Assembly: GCF_900155605.1 (NCBI RefSeq) | Contig: NZ_LT707420.1 | Coordinates: 126,585 to 190,584, forward strand | Source: Actinomyces marseillensis | GTDB lineage: Bacteria > Actinomycetota > Actinomycetes > Actinomycetales > Actinomycetaceae | Reading direction: 5' to 3' | Length of the DNA stretch: 64,000 nt | Part shown: piece after piece, positions 20,032 through 28,807 of the stretch | How the letters are laid out: the number at the start of each line of letters is the position of its first letter | How positions within the stretch are numbered: the first letter of the stretch is position 1 | Notes under the pieces: generated by a model | Database searches by the model: none | What the model was told of the DNA's origin: nothing | What the model saw: only the letters and a program-made list of their open reading frames with translations | Translations under genes and position numbers: made by a program

Positions 20032-22332
20032 CTAAAGAAGCTGACCTTTTCCCCAGTCAACCCAGCGTCCTTCACCTGCAGCCAATTCAACGAGGATTTG
20101 TCCGCCCTGGCCAGAAATCTCACTCGAACGGGGGGCATCTGCATCGTTATAAACGAATGCGAGTGCTGATTCTGGATACCAAGCAACTTCAACATCCGGG
20201 TTCGACGAGCACAGAACGCACTCCCACTGATCCTCAGCATGGGCTGCCCACATGATGGCGCGGTGAAGCAAACGACTATTCGCAGTCGACCATGTCAGAC
20301 CCGCAAGATAGACGCCGCGTCCGCCGCAGAAGTCATGAGCCGAAGCACGAACACTGCCGTGATCCATCACCAAAACGTCAGTTGCAGAGTCGGTAACGAC
20401 AACATCACCGGGATCTTCACCAAAGATGTAGTCCCCATCCAGATCAGCGGTGATGAAGTGCTCGCTCACCGGCTCCTCGTAGTGATCCTTGGACAGCGAC
20501 CACGAGATCTCCTGATCGACGCCCAAAACGTCAGAGAGCGCGAAGATGCTTCCGCGGCAGATTCCTCCGCGATCAGCATTTCCCTGCGTCCCTACCGAGG
20601 CCGTGGGCTGGCCAATACCAATGAAACCGCCACCGCGAGCAACGAAGCGTCGTAACGCGTCTTGGAGACGAAGATCCTCCCAGACATGCCCACCTGAGAA
20701 GGAAGTGTTGGCCGCGCCCGCATTAATGACGACATCCACGTCTTCGAGCGCCTTCATCCCACCTTCAATCACCTCGTCGAAGGACATGAAACGCACATCA
20801 AAGGGCAAGCCAGCAAGGGCTTCAATCACCCCGAGGTAGGTGTGAATCTGCTTGTACCACAGGGCGTGGGCGACCATGTGGGTCTGCCAAGTACGCAACT
20901 TACCCCACGCATTCAAGACGGCAACGCGCACGGGTGCACATGCAGGCTTCTCCCCTCCCGTGGCCTCGTGAAGGGAACGGAACTCTCCAAGGATTTCCTC
21001 CACGCGGTCGATGAACTCGGGGAACTTGAGTGCCAAGGAAAGGTAACCGCCGTAGCCCATGCGGTCTAGGGGACTGCGGACAATAGCGCGGCGAGCGGTG
21101 CGCCACGATTCATTGGCCTCGCCCAGGGGATCACCGCCCTCACGGAAGACATCGGGGAAGAAGTAGGGAAGGAAGCGCCCCTCGGTGTAGCGCACACCGG
21201 GGATATCGGAAATCATGCGGCAGGTCGCGGCCGAGCCGACAGATCCAACAACCGCATCCATCTTGATCGAGGGGAAATAAGGACCGTAGGGCTCCATGCC
21301 GATCCAGTTATCGCCAAGGAACATCATGGCCTCGCGGCCCTCCTCGTGGACCTGACGAACCAGTTCACCGGCCTTTTGGGCAACTCGCTTGGAAGTGAAA
21401 TCGATCCAGTCTTTGAAGACCGGAGTGGGAGTGCGGAAAGGACAGTTGTACCAGCCGCCATCAACGAAATCCTCGGGGGTCAGCGCGTAGCCGTATTCCT
21501 CTTCAAACTCTTCCATTGCCGGAATCGAAACCGAGGCGGAGTAGCCGAACCAATCGACGTAGCGTTCACGGCCTCGGGAGTCAAAGGCCAAAGTGAAGTG
21601 ATAGAAGAAGGTCGTGAAACGAACCACGTCCACCTGGGGGTTGGCTTTAAGCCAGATCGCCAAGGCATCCTTGACATGCTCCCAGGTGCGCGGGAAGGCC
21701 ACGTCGAAGGGACGTTCTTTGACGCGTCCCTCCTCAAGCGCCCAGTCGTTCGTCAAATAGTTGTACATCTGGGTCGAATCCCAAACTTGCACTGCGAAGA
21801 AGCTCACGGTGTAGACGTGGAAAGGCTTGGGGGAATGAATCGTAACAACGGCGCTTCCGGCGTTCTTGGGCAGGTCCCCGACGATCGGGACGGGATCGAC
21901 GATCGGCTGGGCCGGAACATCCTCAACGCTCCACTGTGAAGGATCGACAACCTCACCGCTGGTTCGGTCAATCACCTGCCACCAACGTGAGGTATCACAC
22001 TGAGTATCCGGACGGAACTGAGCCTGGAACCAGCCCTCCATCACGTCGATACGCAAAGGGCCATTTTCCGGCGCAGTATGGGCATTTGAGGACAAATATT
22101 GGTGAATGCGTTCGCCTTCACTTTGGTCTGCCCATTCTTCGTCGCCGCGAGCGGGAAAGTACGTGCTGTAAACCTTGGCAAAGGCGCGATCAACCCATTC
22201 GGGCAATTCGGTTCCATCTGAATTACGGACAGCGTCGGCGCCAAGCCGCTCAACGAGGGAGCGAACCTCTTCGTCAATTCCTCGTTCGATAGGGAGAGTC
22301 AGGCGGCCCAGTCGCGTCGTTTTGTCAGTCAT
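20032..22332 (-). CDS. GH112 1,3-beta-galactosyl-N-acetylhexosamine phosphorylase
   Basis: A 766-aa cytoplasmic enzyme of the lacto-N-biose/galacto-N-biose phosphorylase family, which splits Gal-beta-1,3-GlcNAc or -GalNAc with phosphate into galactose 1-phosphate and the free amino sugar. Recognised blocks are GRLTLPIERGIDEE, VVRFTTFFYHFTLAF, YVDWFGYSASVS, EDFVDGGWYNCPFR and MMFLGDNWIGMEPYG. Length is near that of the bifidobacterial enzyme (about 750 aa). The ATG at 22332 follows GGAG by 5 nt. It heads the minus-strand half of the sugar island and is divergent from the isomerase-kinase operon. Confidence 0.93.
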   Translation of the reverse strand: MTDKTTRLGRLTLPIERGIDEEVRSLVERLGADAVRNSDGTELPEWVDRAFAKVYSTYFPARGDEEWADQSEGERIHQYLSSNAHTAPENGPLRIDVMEGWFQAQFRPDTQCDTSRWWQVIDRTSGEVVDPSQWSVEDVPAQPIVDPVPIVGDLPKNAGSAVVTIHSPKPFHVYTVSFFAVQVWDSTQMYNYLTNDWALEEGRVKERPFDVAFPRTWEHVKDALAIWLKANPQVDVVRFTTFFYHFTLAFDSRGRERYVDWFGYSASVSIPAMEEFEEEYGYALTPEDFVDGGWYNCPFRTPTPVFKDWIDFTSKRVAQKAGELVRQVHEEGREAMMFLGDNWIGMEPYGPYFPSIKMDAVVGSVGSAATCRMISDIPGVRYTEGRFLPYFFPDVFREGGDPLGEANESWRTARRAIVRSPLDRMGYGGYLSLALKFPEFIDRVEEILGEFRSLHEATGGEKPACAPVRVAVLNAWGKLRTWQTHMVAHALWYKQIHTYLGVIEALAGLPFDVRFMSFDEVIEGGMKALEDVDVVINAGAANTSFSGGHVWEDLRLQDALRRFVARGGGFIGIGQPTASVGTQGNADRGGICRGSIFALSDVLGVDQEISWSLSKDHYEEPVSEHFITADLDGDYIFGEDPGDVVVTDSATDVLVMDHGSVRASAHDFCGGRGVYLAGLTWSTANSRLLHRAIMWAAHAEDQWECVLCSSNPDVEVAWYPESALAFVYNDADAPRSSEISGQGGQILVELAAGEGRWVDWGKGQLL

Positions 22333-22483
22333 TGTCACTCCATTGTGTTGATATCTAGGCTCTTTGCGCGCAGGGAACAACTTTGCGGACTTTTTCAGGC
22401 AGTCCCAAGTTATCTCCTTCTTGGTACGATATTACAAGCACACCGACGTGGTGATGCACATCCTCTACACACTGGAGACACCG
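22333..22483. promoter_or_regulatory. Divergent promoter region between GH112 and isomerase genes
   Basis: This 151-nt gap must hold both promoters. It contains an inverted repeat GGACT-N9-AGTCC (22387-22405) and, just downstream, an imperfect palindrome with CTTG and CAAG ends (near 22420-22438). Either could bind a regulator. No riboswitch-like fold was recognised. Confidence 0.4.
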
Positions 22484-23356
22484 ATGTCCCTTACCTCAGA
22501 AGAAATTAACAGCCAGCCCGAGCTGTGGCGTCGAGTTTGCGAAGTTCCCACCGATGCTCTTCCCAAAGATGGCGAATCAATTGCGGTGATCGGATGCGGA
22601 ACCTCATGGTTCATCGCCCAGGCCTACACCGTTGCTCGTGAGCGCCAGGGCAAGGGACTCTCGGATGCCTTCACTGCAACCGAATTCCCCTGGGATCGTT
22701 CCTACGATCGAGTCGTCTGCCTGTCGCGTTCAGGCACAACAACCGAAATCATCGACATTCTGCGCGGACTGAAAGAACGCGGTGTTCCCAATGTCTTGAT
22801 CACCGCTGTTGGCAACGGTCCGGCAACCCCCTTTGCTGACAATGAGGTGGTTTTGGACTTCGCAGACGAAGAGTCCGTCGTCCAGACTCGTTTTGCCACC
22901 ACCGCTTTGGCTTACTTCCGCCACAGCCTCGGAGATGATATTGCGAGCGCCGCAGATGACGCTCAGCGCGCACTTGAGTGCGAAATCCCCCAGCGCTGGG
23001 TGGATGCAGAGCAGATCACCTTCCTTGGCACCGCGTGGACCATTGGCCTGGCCAACGAGGCGGGCCTCAAGTTGCGCGAAGCCTCGCAGTCGTGGACCGA
23101 GGTTTACCCCGCCATGGAATACCGCCACGGCCCCATTTCGATCGCACAACCCGGCCGTCTCACCTGGGTTTTCGGCGCGGTTCCCGAAGGAATGGCCGAT
23201 CAGGTTGCTGCAACCGGCGCTGAATTGGTGACCTTCGATGGCGATCCTATGGCTCACCTGGTCGTTGCCCAGCGCCTGGCAGTTGCTCGCGCCGAGGCTC
23301 GAGGCCTGAACCCCGATACTCCGCGCCACCTGACCCGCTCGGTGATCCTCAAGTGA
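22484..23356 (+). CDS. SIS-domain sugar-phosphate isomerase/deaminase (AgaS/GlmS-like)
   Basis: A 290-aa protein with two SIS domains: the first has GCGTSWFIAQAYTVAR and LSRSGTTTEIIDIL (phosphate-binding Ser/Thr), the second ITFLGTAWTIGLANEAGLKLRE and AMEYRHGPIS. It lacks the glutaminase domain of GlmS. In Aga pathways AgaS converts galactosamine 6-phosphate to tagatose 6-phosphate and ammonia. It is shorter than E. coli AgaS, so the role is inferred from the following kinase, PfkB and aldolase genes. The ATG follows GGAG by 6 nt and the stop overlaps the next gene by GTGA. Confidence 0.85.
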   Translation: MSLTSEEINSQPELWRRVCEVPTDALPKDGESIAVIGCGTSWFIAQAYTVARERQGKGLSDAFTATEFPWDRSYDRVVCLSRSGTTTEIIDILRGLKERGVPNVLITAVGNGPATPFADNEVVLDFADEESVVQTRFATTALAYFRHSLGDDIASAADDAQRALECEIPQRWVDAEQITFLGTAWTIGLANEAGLKLREASQSWTEVYPAMEYRHGPISIAQPGRLTWVFGAVPEGMADQVAATGAELVTFDGDPMAHLVVAQRLAVARAEARGLNPDTPRHLTRSVILK

Positions 23357-24273
23357 ACACTGCGGACCAGCAGCTGGCCATCGGGATCGATGTCGGCGGC
23401 ACCACTATTAAGGGGGTGCTCGCCGACACCCGAGGCAACATCATTGCCACTTCCGAGGCCGTCGCTACTCCGCGCACCGGTGCCGAAGACGTCGTTGCCG
23501 CAGCCGCGCGACTGGCCCGCACTCTGCGCGAGGATTCGCCCGAGGCGCCGGTTGGCGCATGCGTCCCTGGGATTATTGACGAAGAACACGGGATCGGTAT
23601 TTTTTCCGCCAACCTAGGGTGGAAAGATGCCCCACTGAGCGAGATGCTCTCCCAGGCCCTGGGTTCTTTTGTCCCCCTGGGACATGACGTGCGTTCGGGC
23701 GCTTTGGCCGAGGCGCTGTGGGGAGTTCGGTGTTCCTCATGCCTCTACGTTGCGGTGGGGACAGGAATCGCCTCGGGACTTGTCATCAACTCCCATCTGG
23801 CGCCTGGCGCCCCATGGGCAGGAGAAATCGGTCAGATCCCTGTCCCCCACCCGGACAATCCCTCAGAAATGGTCCCCCTCGAGCGCGTCGCCTCAGCTTC
23901 GGGAATTGCGCGACGTGCAATCGAAGCCGGGATCCTTCCCCAGGGCTCGGGCGCGCGCGAGGTCGAAGAACTCGCCAACTCCCATGGGGATTCGTCTCGC
24001 CTCGCCCAAGAGATTCTTTCGACCTCGATGAGCCTTCTGGGTGAGGTTCTGGCAACGGTATGTCACCAGGTTGGGGCGATTCCCGTCGTTCTTGGCGGCG
24101 GACTGTGCCGCGGCGGCTCTCTTGTCTACGATCCACTGCGCAGTGCTCTGGACAAAGGCTGCACCGTGATGCCCGCTCCCCCGGTTCTCACCGCGGCACT
24201 TGGCTCTTCCTCGCAGGCGCTGGGCGCCGCGGCGCTTGCCTTCCAAAGCCACGGAATCGAGGTCGAATCATGA
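23353..24273 (+). CDS. ROK family sugar kinase (probable N-acetylhexosamine kinase)
   Basis: A 306-aa protein with the phosphate-binding IGIDVGGTTIKG at residues 10-21, the catalytic Asp in GHDVRSGALAEALWG and the second phosphate loop VAVGTGIASGLV. Unusually, the Cys-rich zinc motif that normally follows GE(I/F)G in ROK kinases is missing; here GEIGQIPVPHPDN leads straight into PLERVASASGIA. It starts at a GTG overlapping the isomerase stop and overlaps the PfkB gene by ATGA, so the three are translationally coupled. The free GlcNAc or GalNAc from the GH112 reaction is its likely substrate. Confidence 0.85.
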   Translation: MNTADQQLAIGIDVGGTTIKGVLADTRGNIIATSEAVATPRTGAEDVVAAAARLARTLREDSPEAPVGACVPGIIDEEHGIGIFSANLGWKDAPLSEMLSQALGSFVPLGHDVRSGALAEALWGVRCSSCLYVAVGTGIASGLVINSHLAPGAPWAGEIGQIPVPHPDNPSEMVPLERVASASGIARRAIEAGILPQGSGAREVEELANSHGDSSRLAQEILSTSMSLLGEVLATVCHQVGAIPVVLGGGLCRGGSLVYDPLRSALDKGCTVMPAPPVLTAALGSSSQALGAAALAFQSHGIEVES

Positions 24274-25196
24274 TCTGGACATTCACACCGAATCCGGCCC
24301 TGGACATTACGTGGCAGGCCCCCGATCAGACTCGGGGACAGGTTCATCGCATTACCGAGTATTCCCAGCGTCCGGGAGGCAAGGGACTGAATGTCTCTCG
24401 CGTTTTGGAGCAGCTTGGTGTACCCAACCATGCGACGGGCTTCCTCGGCGGGACCACGGGACAAGCCATCGCCTCGTTAATGGAGGAAATGACCACTCAG
24501 GTCACGACGCATTGGATCGACGTTCCCGTTCAAACGCGCCGGTCAATCGCCATGATCGACGGCGAAGCGACGGTGTACAACGAGTCAGGTTTTTCGCTTC
24601 CTTCTCAATCCTGGGAAGAGATGCGCGAGCTCTTGAATGCTTCCTTAAGCGCCTCGGATGTTCTGGTTGTTTCCGGTTCTCTTCCCGGGAACACAAGTTT
24701 TGAGTCTCTTGAGCCAATTCTTGAGTCTGCCCGCGAGCGCGGATGCCGGATCATCTTGGACACCTCGGGGCCTTCTTTGGTTCAGTGCGCACACTGGGCT
24801 GATGTTTTAAAGCCCAACCACCACGAGCTCCTCGATGCGACCGGCGCGTCTTCCATTGAGGAAGGGGCACGTACCTTGCTCGAGCTTGGCCCCACATGGG
24901 TGTGTGTCTCACGCGGAGAAGAAGGGATGGACCTTTTCTCCGCCCACAGCCACTGGCATGCCGAGGCGGGCGTTGTCCTTGAAGGAAATCCGACCGGTGC
25001 GGGTGATGCTTGCGTTGCCTCCTTGGCCCGTTCGCTTGCTCAGGCCGGGGATGACCTTGAATCCATCATTTCCACCGCAATTGCCGAGGCCGTCGCTACC
25101 TCGGCCGCCGCAGTGACTATGCCGGTCGCCGGAGAAATCGATTGTCCGCTTCGCGAGGAATTACTCGCACGTATTACCCCCATTCGTTTGTCTTAA
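24270..25196 (+). CDS. PfkB family hexose-phosphate kinase (tagatose-6-phosphate kinase / 1-phosphofructokinase type)
   Basis: A 308-aa LacC/FruK-like kinase. It begins MIWTFTPNPALDITW as this subfamily does, has the sugar-binding GGKGLNVSRVLEQLG near residue 34 and the C-terminal anion hole and base NPTGAGDACVASL. In this operon the expected reaction is tagatose 6-phosphate to tagatose 1,6-bisphosphate. Fructose 1-phosphate is the main alternative, but no fructose PTS gene is nearby. The ATG overlaps the ROK stop by ATGA. Confidence 0.88.
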   Translation: MIWTFTPNPALDITWQAPDQTRGQVHRITEYSQRPGGKGLNVSRVLEQLGVPNHATGFLGGTTGQAIASLMEEMTTQVTTHWIDVPVQTRRSIAMIDGEATVYNESGFSLPSQSWEEMRELLNASLSASDVLVVSGSLPGNTSFESLEPILESARERGCRIILDTSGPSLVQCAHWADVLKPNHHELLDATGASSIEEGARTLLELGPTWVCVSRGEEGMDLFSAHSHWHAEAGVVLEGNPTGAGDACVASLARSLAQAGDDLESIISTAIAEAVATSAAAVTMPVAGEIDCPLREELLARITPIRLS

Positions 25197-25218
25197 ATTC
25201 ACAAGAAAGTAGGTCACA

Positions 25219-26055
25219 ATGCTTGCTGATACCGCTGTACTCGCACGCGAGTGCGCCGCGCGCAAGGTTGGCCTTGCCGCTTTCAATGTGGTCCTTCTCG
25301 ACCACGCCGAGGCCTTCGTTCAGGCCGCTGAAAACACCGATCTGCCGCTGGTCCTGCAGCTGTCACAAAACGCAGTGAAGTACCACGGCGGCCGTCTGCG
25401 CCCCCTCGGGCGGGCTCTCCTTGAACTCGCAGAAGCCTCGTCCGCGCAAGTTTCAGTGCACCTGGACCACGCAGAAGACACCAACCTCTGCCGCGAGGCC
25501 ATCGAGCTCGGATTCACCTCGATCATGTACGACGGCTCTAAGCTCCCCGATGCACAAAACCGTGAAACCACCGCTGAAATTACGGCTTTTGCGCACGAGC
25601 ACGGCGTGAGCGTTGAAGCGGAACTCGGCGAGGTGGGCGGCAAGAACGGCGTCCACGATCCTTCTGCACGCACCGATCCCCATGACGCGGCACAGTTTGT
25701 TGCCGACACCGGCGTAGATCTTCTTGCTGTCGCAGTGGGCTCCTCACACGCCATGGCAACTCGTGAGGCGGTCCTCGATAACGACCTGATTTCCGCAATT
25801 CACCAGGCAGTTCCGGTTCCCCTGGTACTTCACGGTTCTTCGGGCGTACCCGACGAAGGCATGGTTCAGGCCATTCGTGCAGGGATGACAAAGATCAACG
25901 TCTCTACACACTTGAATGTTGTCTTCACCGCTGGAGTTCGCGAGATCCTCAACGAGAATCCATCCTTGGTTGATCCGCGCAAGTACGTTGGCCCGGCAAC
26001 TCGTTTGGTTCAAGAAGAAGTTGAGCGCCTCATGCGCTTGTACGCCCAGGTCTAA
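25219..26055 (+). CDS. Class II tagatose/fructose-bisphosphate aldolase (GatY/KbaY/AgaY type)
   Basis: A 278-aa zinc aldolase. Visible are the catalytic Asp83 and zinc ligand His84 in SVHLDHAED, Glu135 in EAELGEVGG, His177 in GSSHAM and His205 in VLHGSSGVP. It would split tagatose 1,6-bisphosphate into dihydroxyacetone phosphate and glyceraldehyde 3-phosphate. It lies 22 nt after the PfkB gene with its own ribosome site (AAGTAGG). A separate housekeeping fba at 31913-32938 makes a dedicated catabolic role here more likely. Confidence 0.88.
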   Translation: MLADTAVLARECAARKVGLAAFNVVLLDHAEAFVQAAENTDLPLVLQLSQNAVKYHGGRLRPLGRALLELAEASSAQVSVHLDHAEDTNLCREAIELGFTSIMYDGSKLPDAQNRETTAEITAFAHEHGVSVEAELGEVGGKNGVHDPSARTDPHDAAQFVADTGVDLLAVAVGSSHAMATREAVLDNDLISAIHQAVPVPLVLHGSSGVPDEGMVQAIRAGMTKINVSTHLNVVFTAGVREILNENPSLVDPRKYVGPATRLVQEEVERLMRLYAQV

Positions 26056-26111
26056 TAACTGAGCGCTTTTCCTCGCCGCCCAACGTTTGGAATGCGCGTG
26101 CGGGTGACGAC

Positions 26112-26140
26112 GATGCCCTCCCCAAATCGGGGAGGGCATC
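26112..26140. terminator. Terminator hairpin between convergent aldolase and GH20 genes
   Basis: A perfect 12-bp stem, GATGCCCTCCCC with GGGGAGGGCATC, closes a 5-nt AAATC loop. It lies between two convergent genes and is followed by a T-rich stretch on the plus strand. It may serve both directions. Confidence 0.75.
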
Positions 26141-26149
26141 ACCTTGTTG

Positions 26150-27514
26150 CTACTTGATGTACCAGCCGCGGCCTCGCCACAGCGCCTCAAGACCTGCGAG
26201 ACGCTCGAGGAAGTCCTCCCAGCTTCCACGGGGACCACCAGCCCAGGCGACCTCAGCAAGGCCCGCTAAGCGCGGCAGGAGCATTTCCCACACATCTTTT
26301 TCGCGACGGAGGGTCTCACTCCACAGACAGGCCTCGACGCCTTCGATCCCTTCACGATCCACGCCTTCGCAGATCTTCTCTGGATCCCAATCCCACGCAT
26401 TCTTCAGAGGAAGAATACCGGCCCAGGTGATACCGAGCTTTTGTTCGGGGTATTCCTTCATATCAAAGTAGGCCTTGGGGCCGGGCGACATGATTGCACG
26501 CACGCCGCGCGCAACTGCGCGAGCGATAGAGTCGCCCTCGAGGTCGTCATGCCAGACCTGCACGAGGTCTCCTTCGCCCAGAAGATCCGCTGCTTCCTCC
26601 CATGCCAAAGCGCGCTTGCCCAATGCATGGATGCGTTCAATCTGGCTGCCAACGATGATCGGGTAATCGCCCTCTGCGGTCGAGAAGGACTCATCCCCAC
26701 CGATGTGGATTCCCGCGGGAGAGAAGGGAGCAAGGGTCTGGACGATTGCTTCGAGGAATGCTTGCGTCGCCGGGGCCTTGGTGGACAGCGTTGAAAAGCC
26801 TACTTCTGTGCCCTCATAGAGTGGGGGGCATACGCCGTCGGAGTTAAGACCTTCAATAGCGTGAAGCGCTGCGTTGACGTGCCCCGGGATATCGATCTCG
26901 GGAATAATCGCAATCATCCGCGAGCGCGCTTCTTCGACCAACGTTTGATAGTCCTCGAGGCTGTAGTATCCGCCTTCTTCCCCGCCAACCGCACAATCAG
27001 AAGAGCGCTCGATGAGCTCGGGGAACTGTGGAATTTCAATACGCCAGCCCTGATCGTCACTGAGGTGCAGATGCAAGATATTTAGCCCCAGCTCGCTCAT
27101 CGCATCCATGACACGCACGATCGTGGGAACACCAAAGAAATGGCGAGAGACATCAATATGCAGGCCGCGATGCTTGTATGCGGGGTAGTCAAAAATTTTC
27201 ACAGCGACGGGCTCGTGGTGATGATTGGCGATCGCCAAGGTATTCAGCCTTCTTAGGCCTCGCGAAAGTCCAAGTTCGCTGATCGCACTCACCTGCGCCG
27301 CACCGTTGGACAGGTTCAAGAGGTAGGCCTCGCTGCGCTGCCAGCCGGCTGGGAGCTCGCAGGGGGCGACTGCGGCCTCGAATTCTTCTTCGGTACACAG
27401 GACAACCGAGGGGCTAATTTCTGCCCATGTTGCATCAGCGGGGTGGGGTTGTGCTTCTTCAATGAAGACTGGAAGAGGGACAAGTCCGGGAATTACGGAC
27501 AAAGAGGAGGACAT
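26150..27514 (-). CDS. GH20 family beta-N-acetylhexosaminidase, cytoplasmic
   Basis: A 454-aa protein with a short GH20b domain followed by the barrel: HRGLHIDVSRHFFGV, LNILHLHLSDDQGWRIEI, IIPEIDIPGHVNAAL and the catalytic Asp274-Glu275 pair in HIGGDESFS. It has no signal peptide or anchor, so it should cut imported glycans. The family also includes lacto-N-biosidases, but those are usually longer and secreted. The ATG at 27514 follows AAGGAG by 7 nt. It converges on the aldolase gene and is divergent from menB. Confidence 0.92.
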   Translation of the reverse strand: MSSSLSVIPGLVPLPVFIEEAQPHPADATWAEISPSVVLCTEEEFEAAVAPCELPAGWQRSEAYLLNLSNGAAQVSAISELGLSRGLRRLNTLAIANHHHEPVAVKIFDYPAYKHRGLHIDVSRHFFGVPTIVRVMDAMSELGLNILHLHLSDDQGWRIEIPQFPELIERSSDCAVGGEEGGYYSLEDYQTLVEEARSRMIAIIPEIDIPGHVNAALHAIEGLNSDGVCPPLYEGTEVGFSTLSTKAPATQAFLEAIVQTLAPFSPAGIHIGGDESFSTAEGDYPIIVGSQIERIHALGKRALAWEEAADLLGEGDLVQVWHDDLEGDSIARAVARGVRAIMSPGPKAYFDMKEYPEQKLGITWAGILPLKNAWDWDPEKICEGVDREGIEGVEACLWSETLRREKDVWEMLLPRLAGLAEVAWAGGPRGSWEDFLERLAGLEALWRGRGWYIK

Positions 27515-27595
27515 CAATGGGCTCCTTTAGGCGGACGCATAATATGTGAACCCCCCTATCCTAAAACGTGCCGGGACCAAGTGGTAGCGGGTCGG

Positions 27596-27611
27596 TATTC
27601 TTGGCTGTATG
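27596..27611 (+). promoter_or_regulatory. Candidate -10 box giving a leaderless menB transcript
   Basis: TATTCT ends 7 nt before the menB ATG and there is no recognisable Shine-Dalgarno sequence. The same arrangement is seen at menF (8939) and, less cleanly, at radA (41055). No convincing -35 was found. Confidence 0.4.
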
Positions 27612-28586
27612 AGTGCACTGGATTTTGTTTCTGACACCTTTGACCCCACGCGCTGGCGCGAGGTTGAGGGCTTCGAGCTCACCGATATGACCTACCATCG
27701 GGGGATTTCCCGAGGCCCTATCGACGGCGCCCCCAAAGGCGCGGATCTGCCCGTCGTTCGCATTGCCTTCGATCGTCCTGAAATTCGCAATGCATTCCGC
27801 CCACATACGGTTGATGAACTCTACCGTTGCCTTGATCACGCGCGAATGACCAGTGACGTTGCCGCCGTCATTTTGACGGGGAACGGCCCCTCCCCTCGCG
27901 ACGGCGGCTATTCGTTTTGTTCGGGAGGCGACCAGCGCATCCGCGGCAAGGATGGCTACCGCTATGAAGTTGAGGGAAGCGAGGCCTCGGCACAGGTAGA
28001 AAAGAGAAGGGAACAGATTGATCCCGCGCGGGCGGGAAGACTCCACATCCTCGAGGTTCAACGCCTGATTCGCACGATGCCCAAGGTTGTTATTGCTGCC
28101 ATCCCCGGGTGGGCAGCGGGAGGTGGGCACAGTCTCAATGTCGTTTGTGATCTCTCCCTTGCTTCGCGTGACCATGCGGCCTTCATGCAGACCGATGCAA
28201 ATGTTGGGTCTTTCGATGCCGGTTATGGTTCGGCGCTCTTAGCACGTCAGGTGGGAGATAAACGCGCTCGCGAGATCTTCTTCCTTGCTCGCCGCTACGA
28301 TGCGGATACGGCCGCGCAATGGGGCGTCGTCAACGAAGCGGTTCCCCATGCGCAGCTGGAAGAAACTGCACTCGAGTGGGCTCGCATCATTGCAACAAAA
28401 TCTCCTCAGGCCATCCGAATGTTGAAGTTCGCTTTTAATTTGGCCGATGACGGCTTGGCGGGGCAGCAGGTCTTTGCGGGGGAGGCAACGCGGATGGCCT
28501 ACATGACTGACGAGGCTCAGGAAGGCCGAGATGCTTTCATTGAGCACCGCGAGCCAGATTGGTCCCCCTATCCTTACTATTTCTAA
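27609..28586 (+). CDS. menB: 1,4-Dihydroxy-2-naphthoyl-CoA synthase
   Basis: A 325-aa crotonase-fold enzyme closing the second ring of the naphthoquinone. It shows RIAFDRPEIRNAFRPHTV, the oxyanion-hole stretch YSFCSGGDQRIRG, IPGWAAGGGHSLNVVCD, DANVGSFDAGYGSALLAR and the C-terminal GRDAFIEHREPDWS typical of MenB rather than other crotonases. It is separated from menC-menD by the whole sugar island and from menE-menA by about 6 kb. Confidence 0.95.
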   Translation: MSALDFVSDTFDPTRWREVEGFELTDMTYHRGISRGPIDGAPKGADLPVVRIAFDRPEIRNAFRPHTVDELYRCLDHARMTSDVAAVILTGNGPSPRDGGYSFCSGGDQRIRGKDGYRYEVEGSEASAQVEKRREQIDPARAGRLHILEVQRLIRTMPKVVIAAIPGWAAGGGHSLNVVCDLSLASRDHAAFMQTDANVGSFDAGYGSALLARQVGDKRAREIFFLARRYDADTAAQWGVVNEAVPHAQLEETALEWARIIATKSPQAIRMLKFAFNLADDGLAGQQVFAGEATRMAYMTDEAQEGRDAFIEHREPDWSPYPYYF

Positions 28587-28807
28587 TAAGACTAATCTTT
28601 CAGTACCTCTTCAGGGTCTGCGAATCTCAGACAGGGGTTGCGATCCATGACATTTTTAGCTGAATTTTAGGGAAAGTCACAGCTCTGATACACTCCTGTA
28701 TCCCAAAACCTTGACAAACCCTATAAACTAGTACTGCCGTTAACATAAAGTGCGTGTTAGTGGTGCACGCTCCCATCGTGCATTCCACTTAGAACGAAAG
28801 GGCCTAT
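28587..28807. promoter_or_regulatory. Non-coding leader of the secreted-protein gene
   Basis: About 220 nt without a gene and AT-richer than its surroundings. It contains TTGACA at 28711-28716 but no -10 at the right distance (TATAAA is only 5 nt away), so no promoter is called with confidence. A ribosome site GAAAGGG precedes the GTG at 28808. Confidence 0.3.

Noticed and set aside
28711..28727. TTGACA with nearby TATAAA as a sigma-70 promoter
   Set aside because: The two hexamers are only 5 nt apart, which is not a working spacing.
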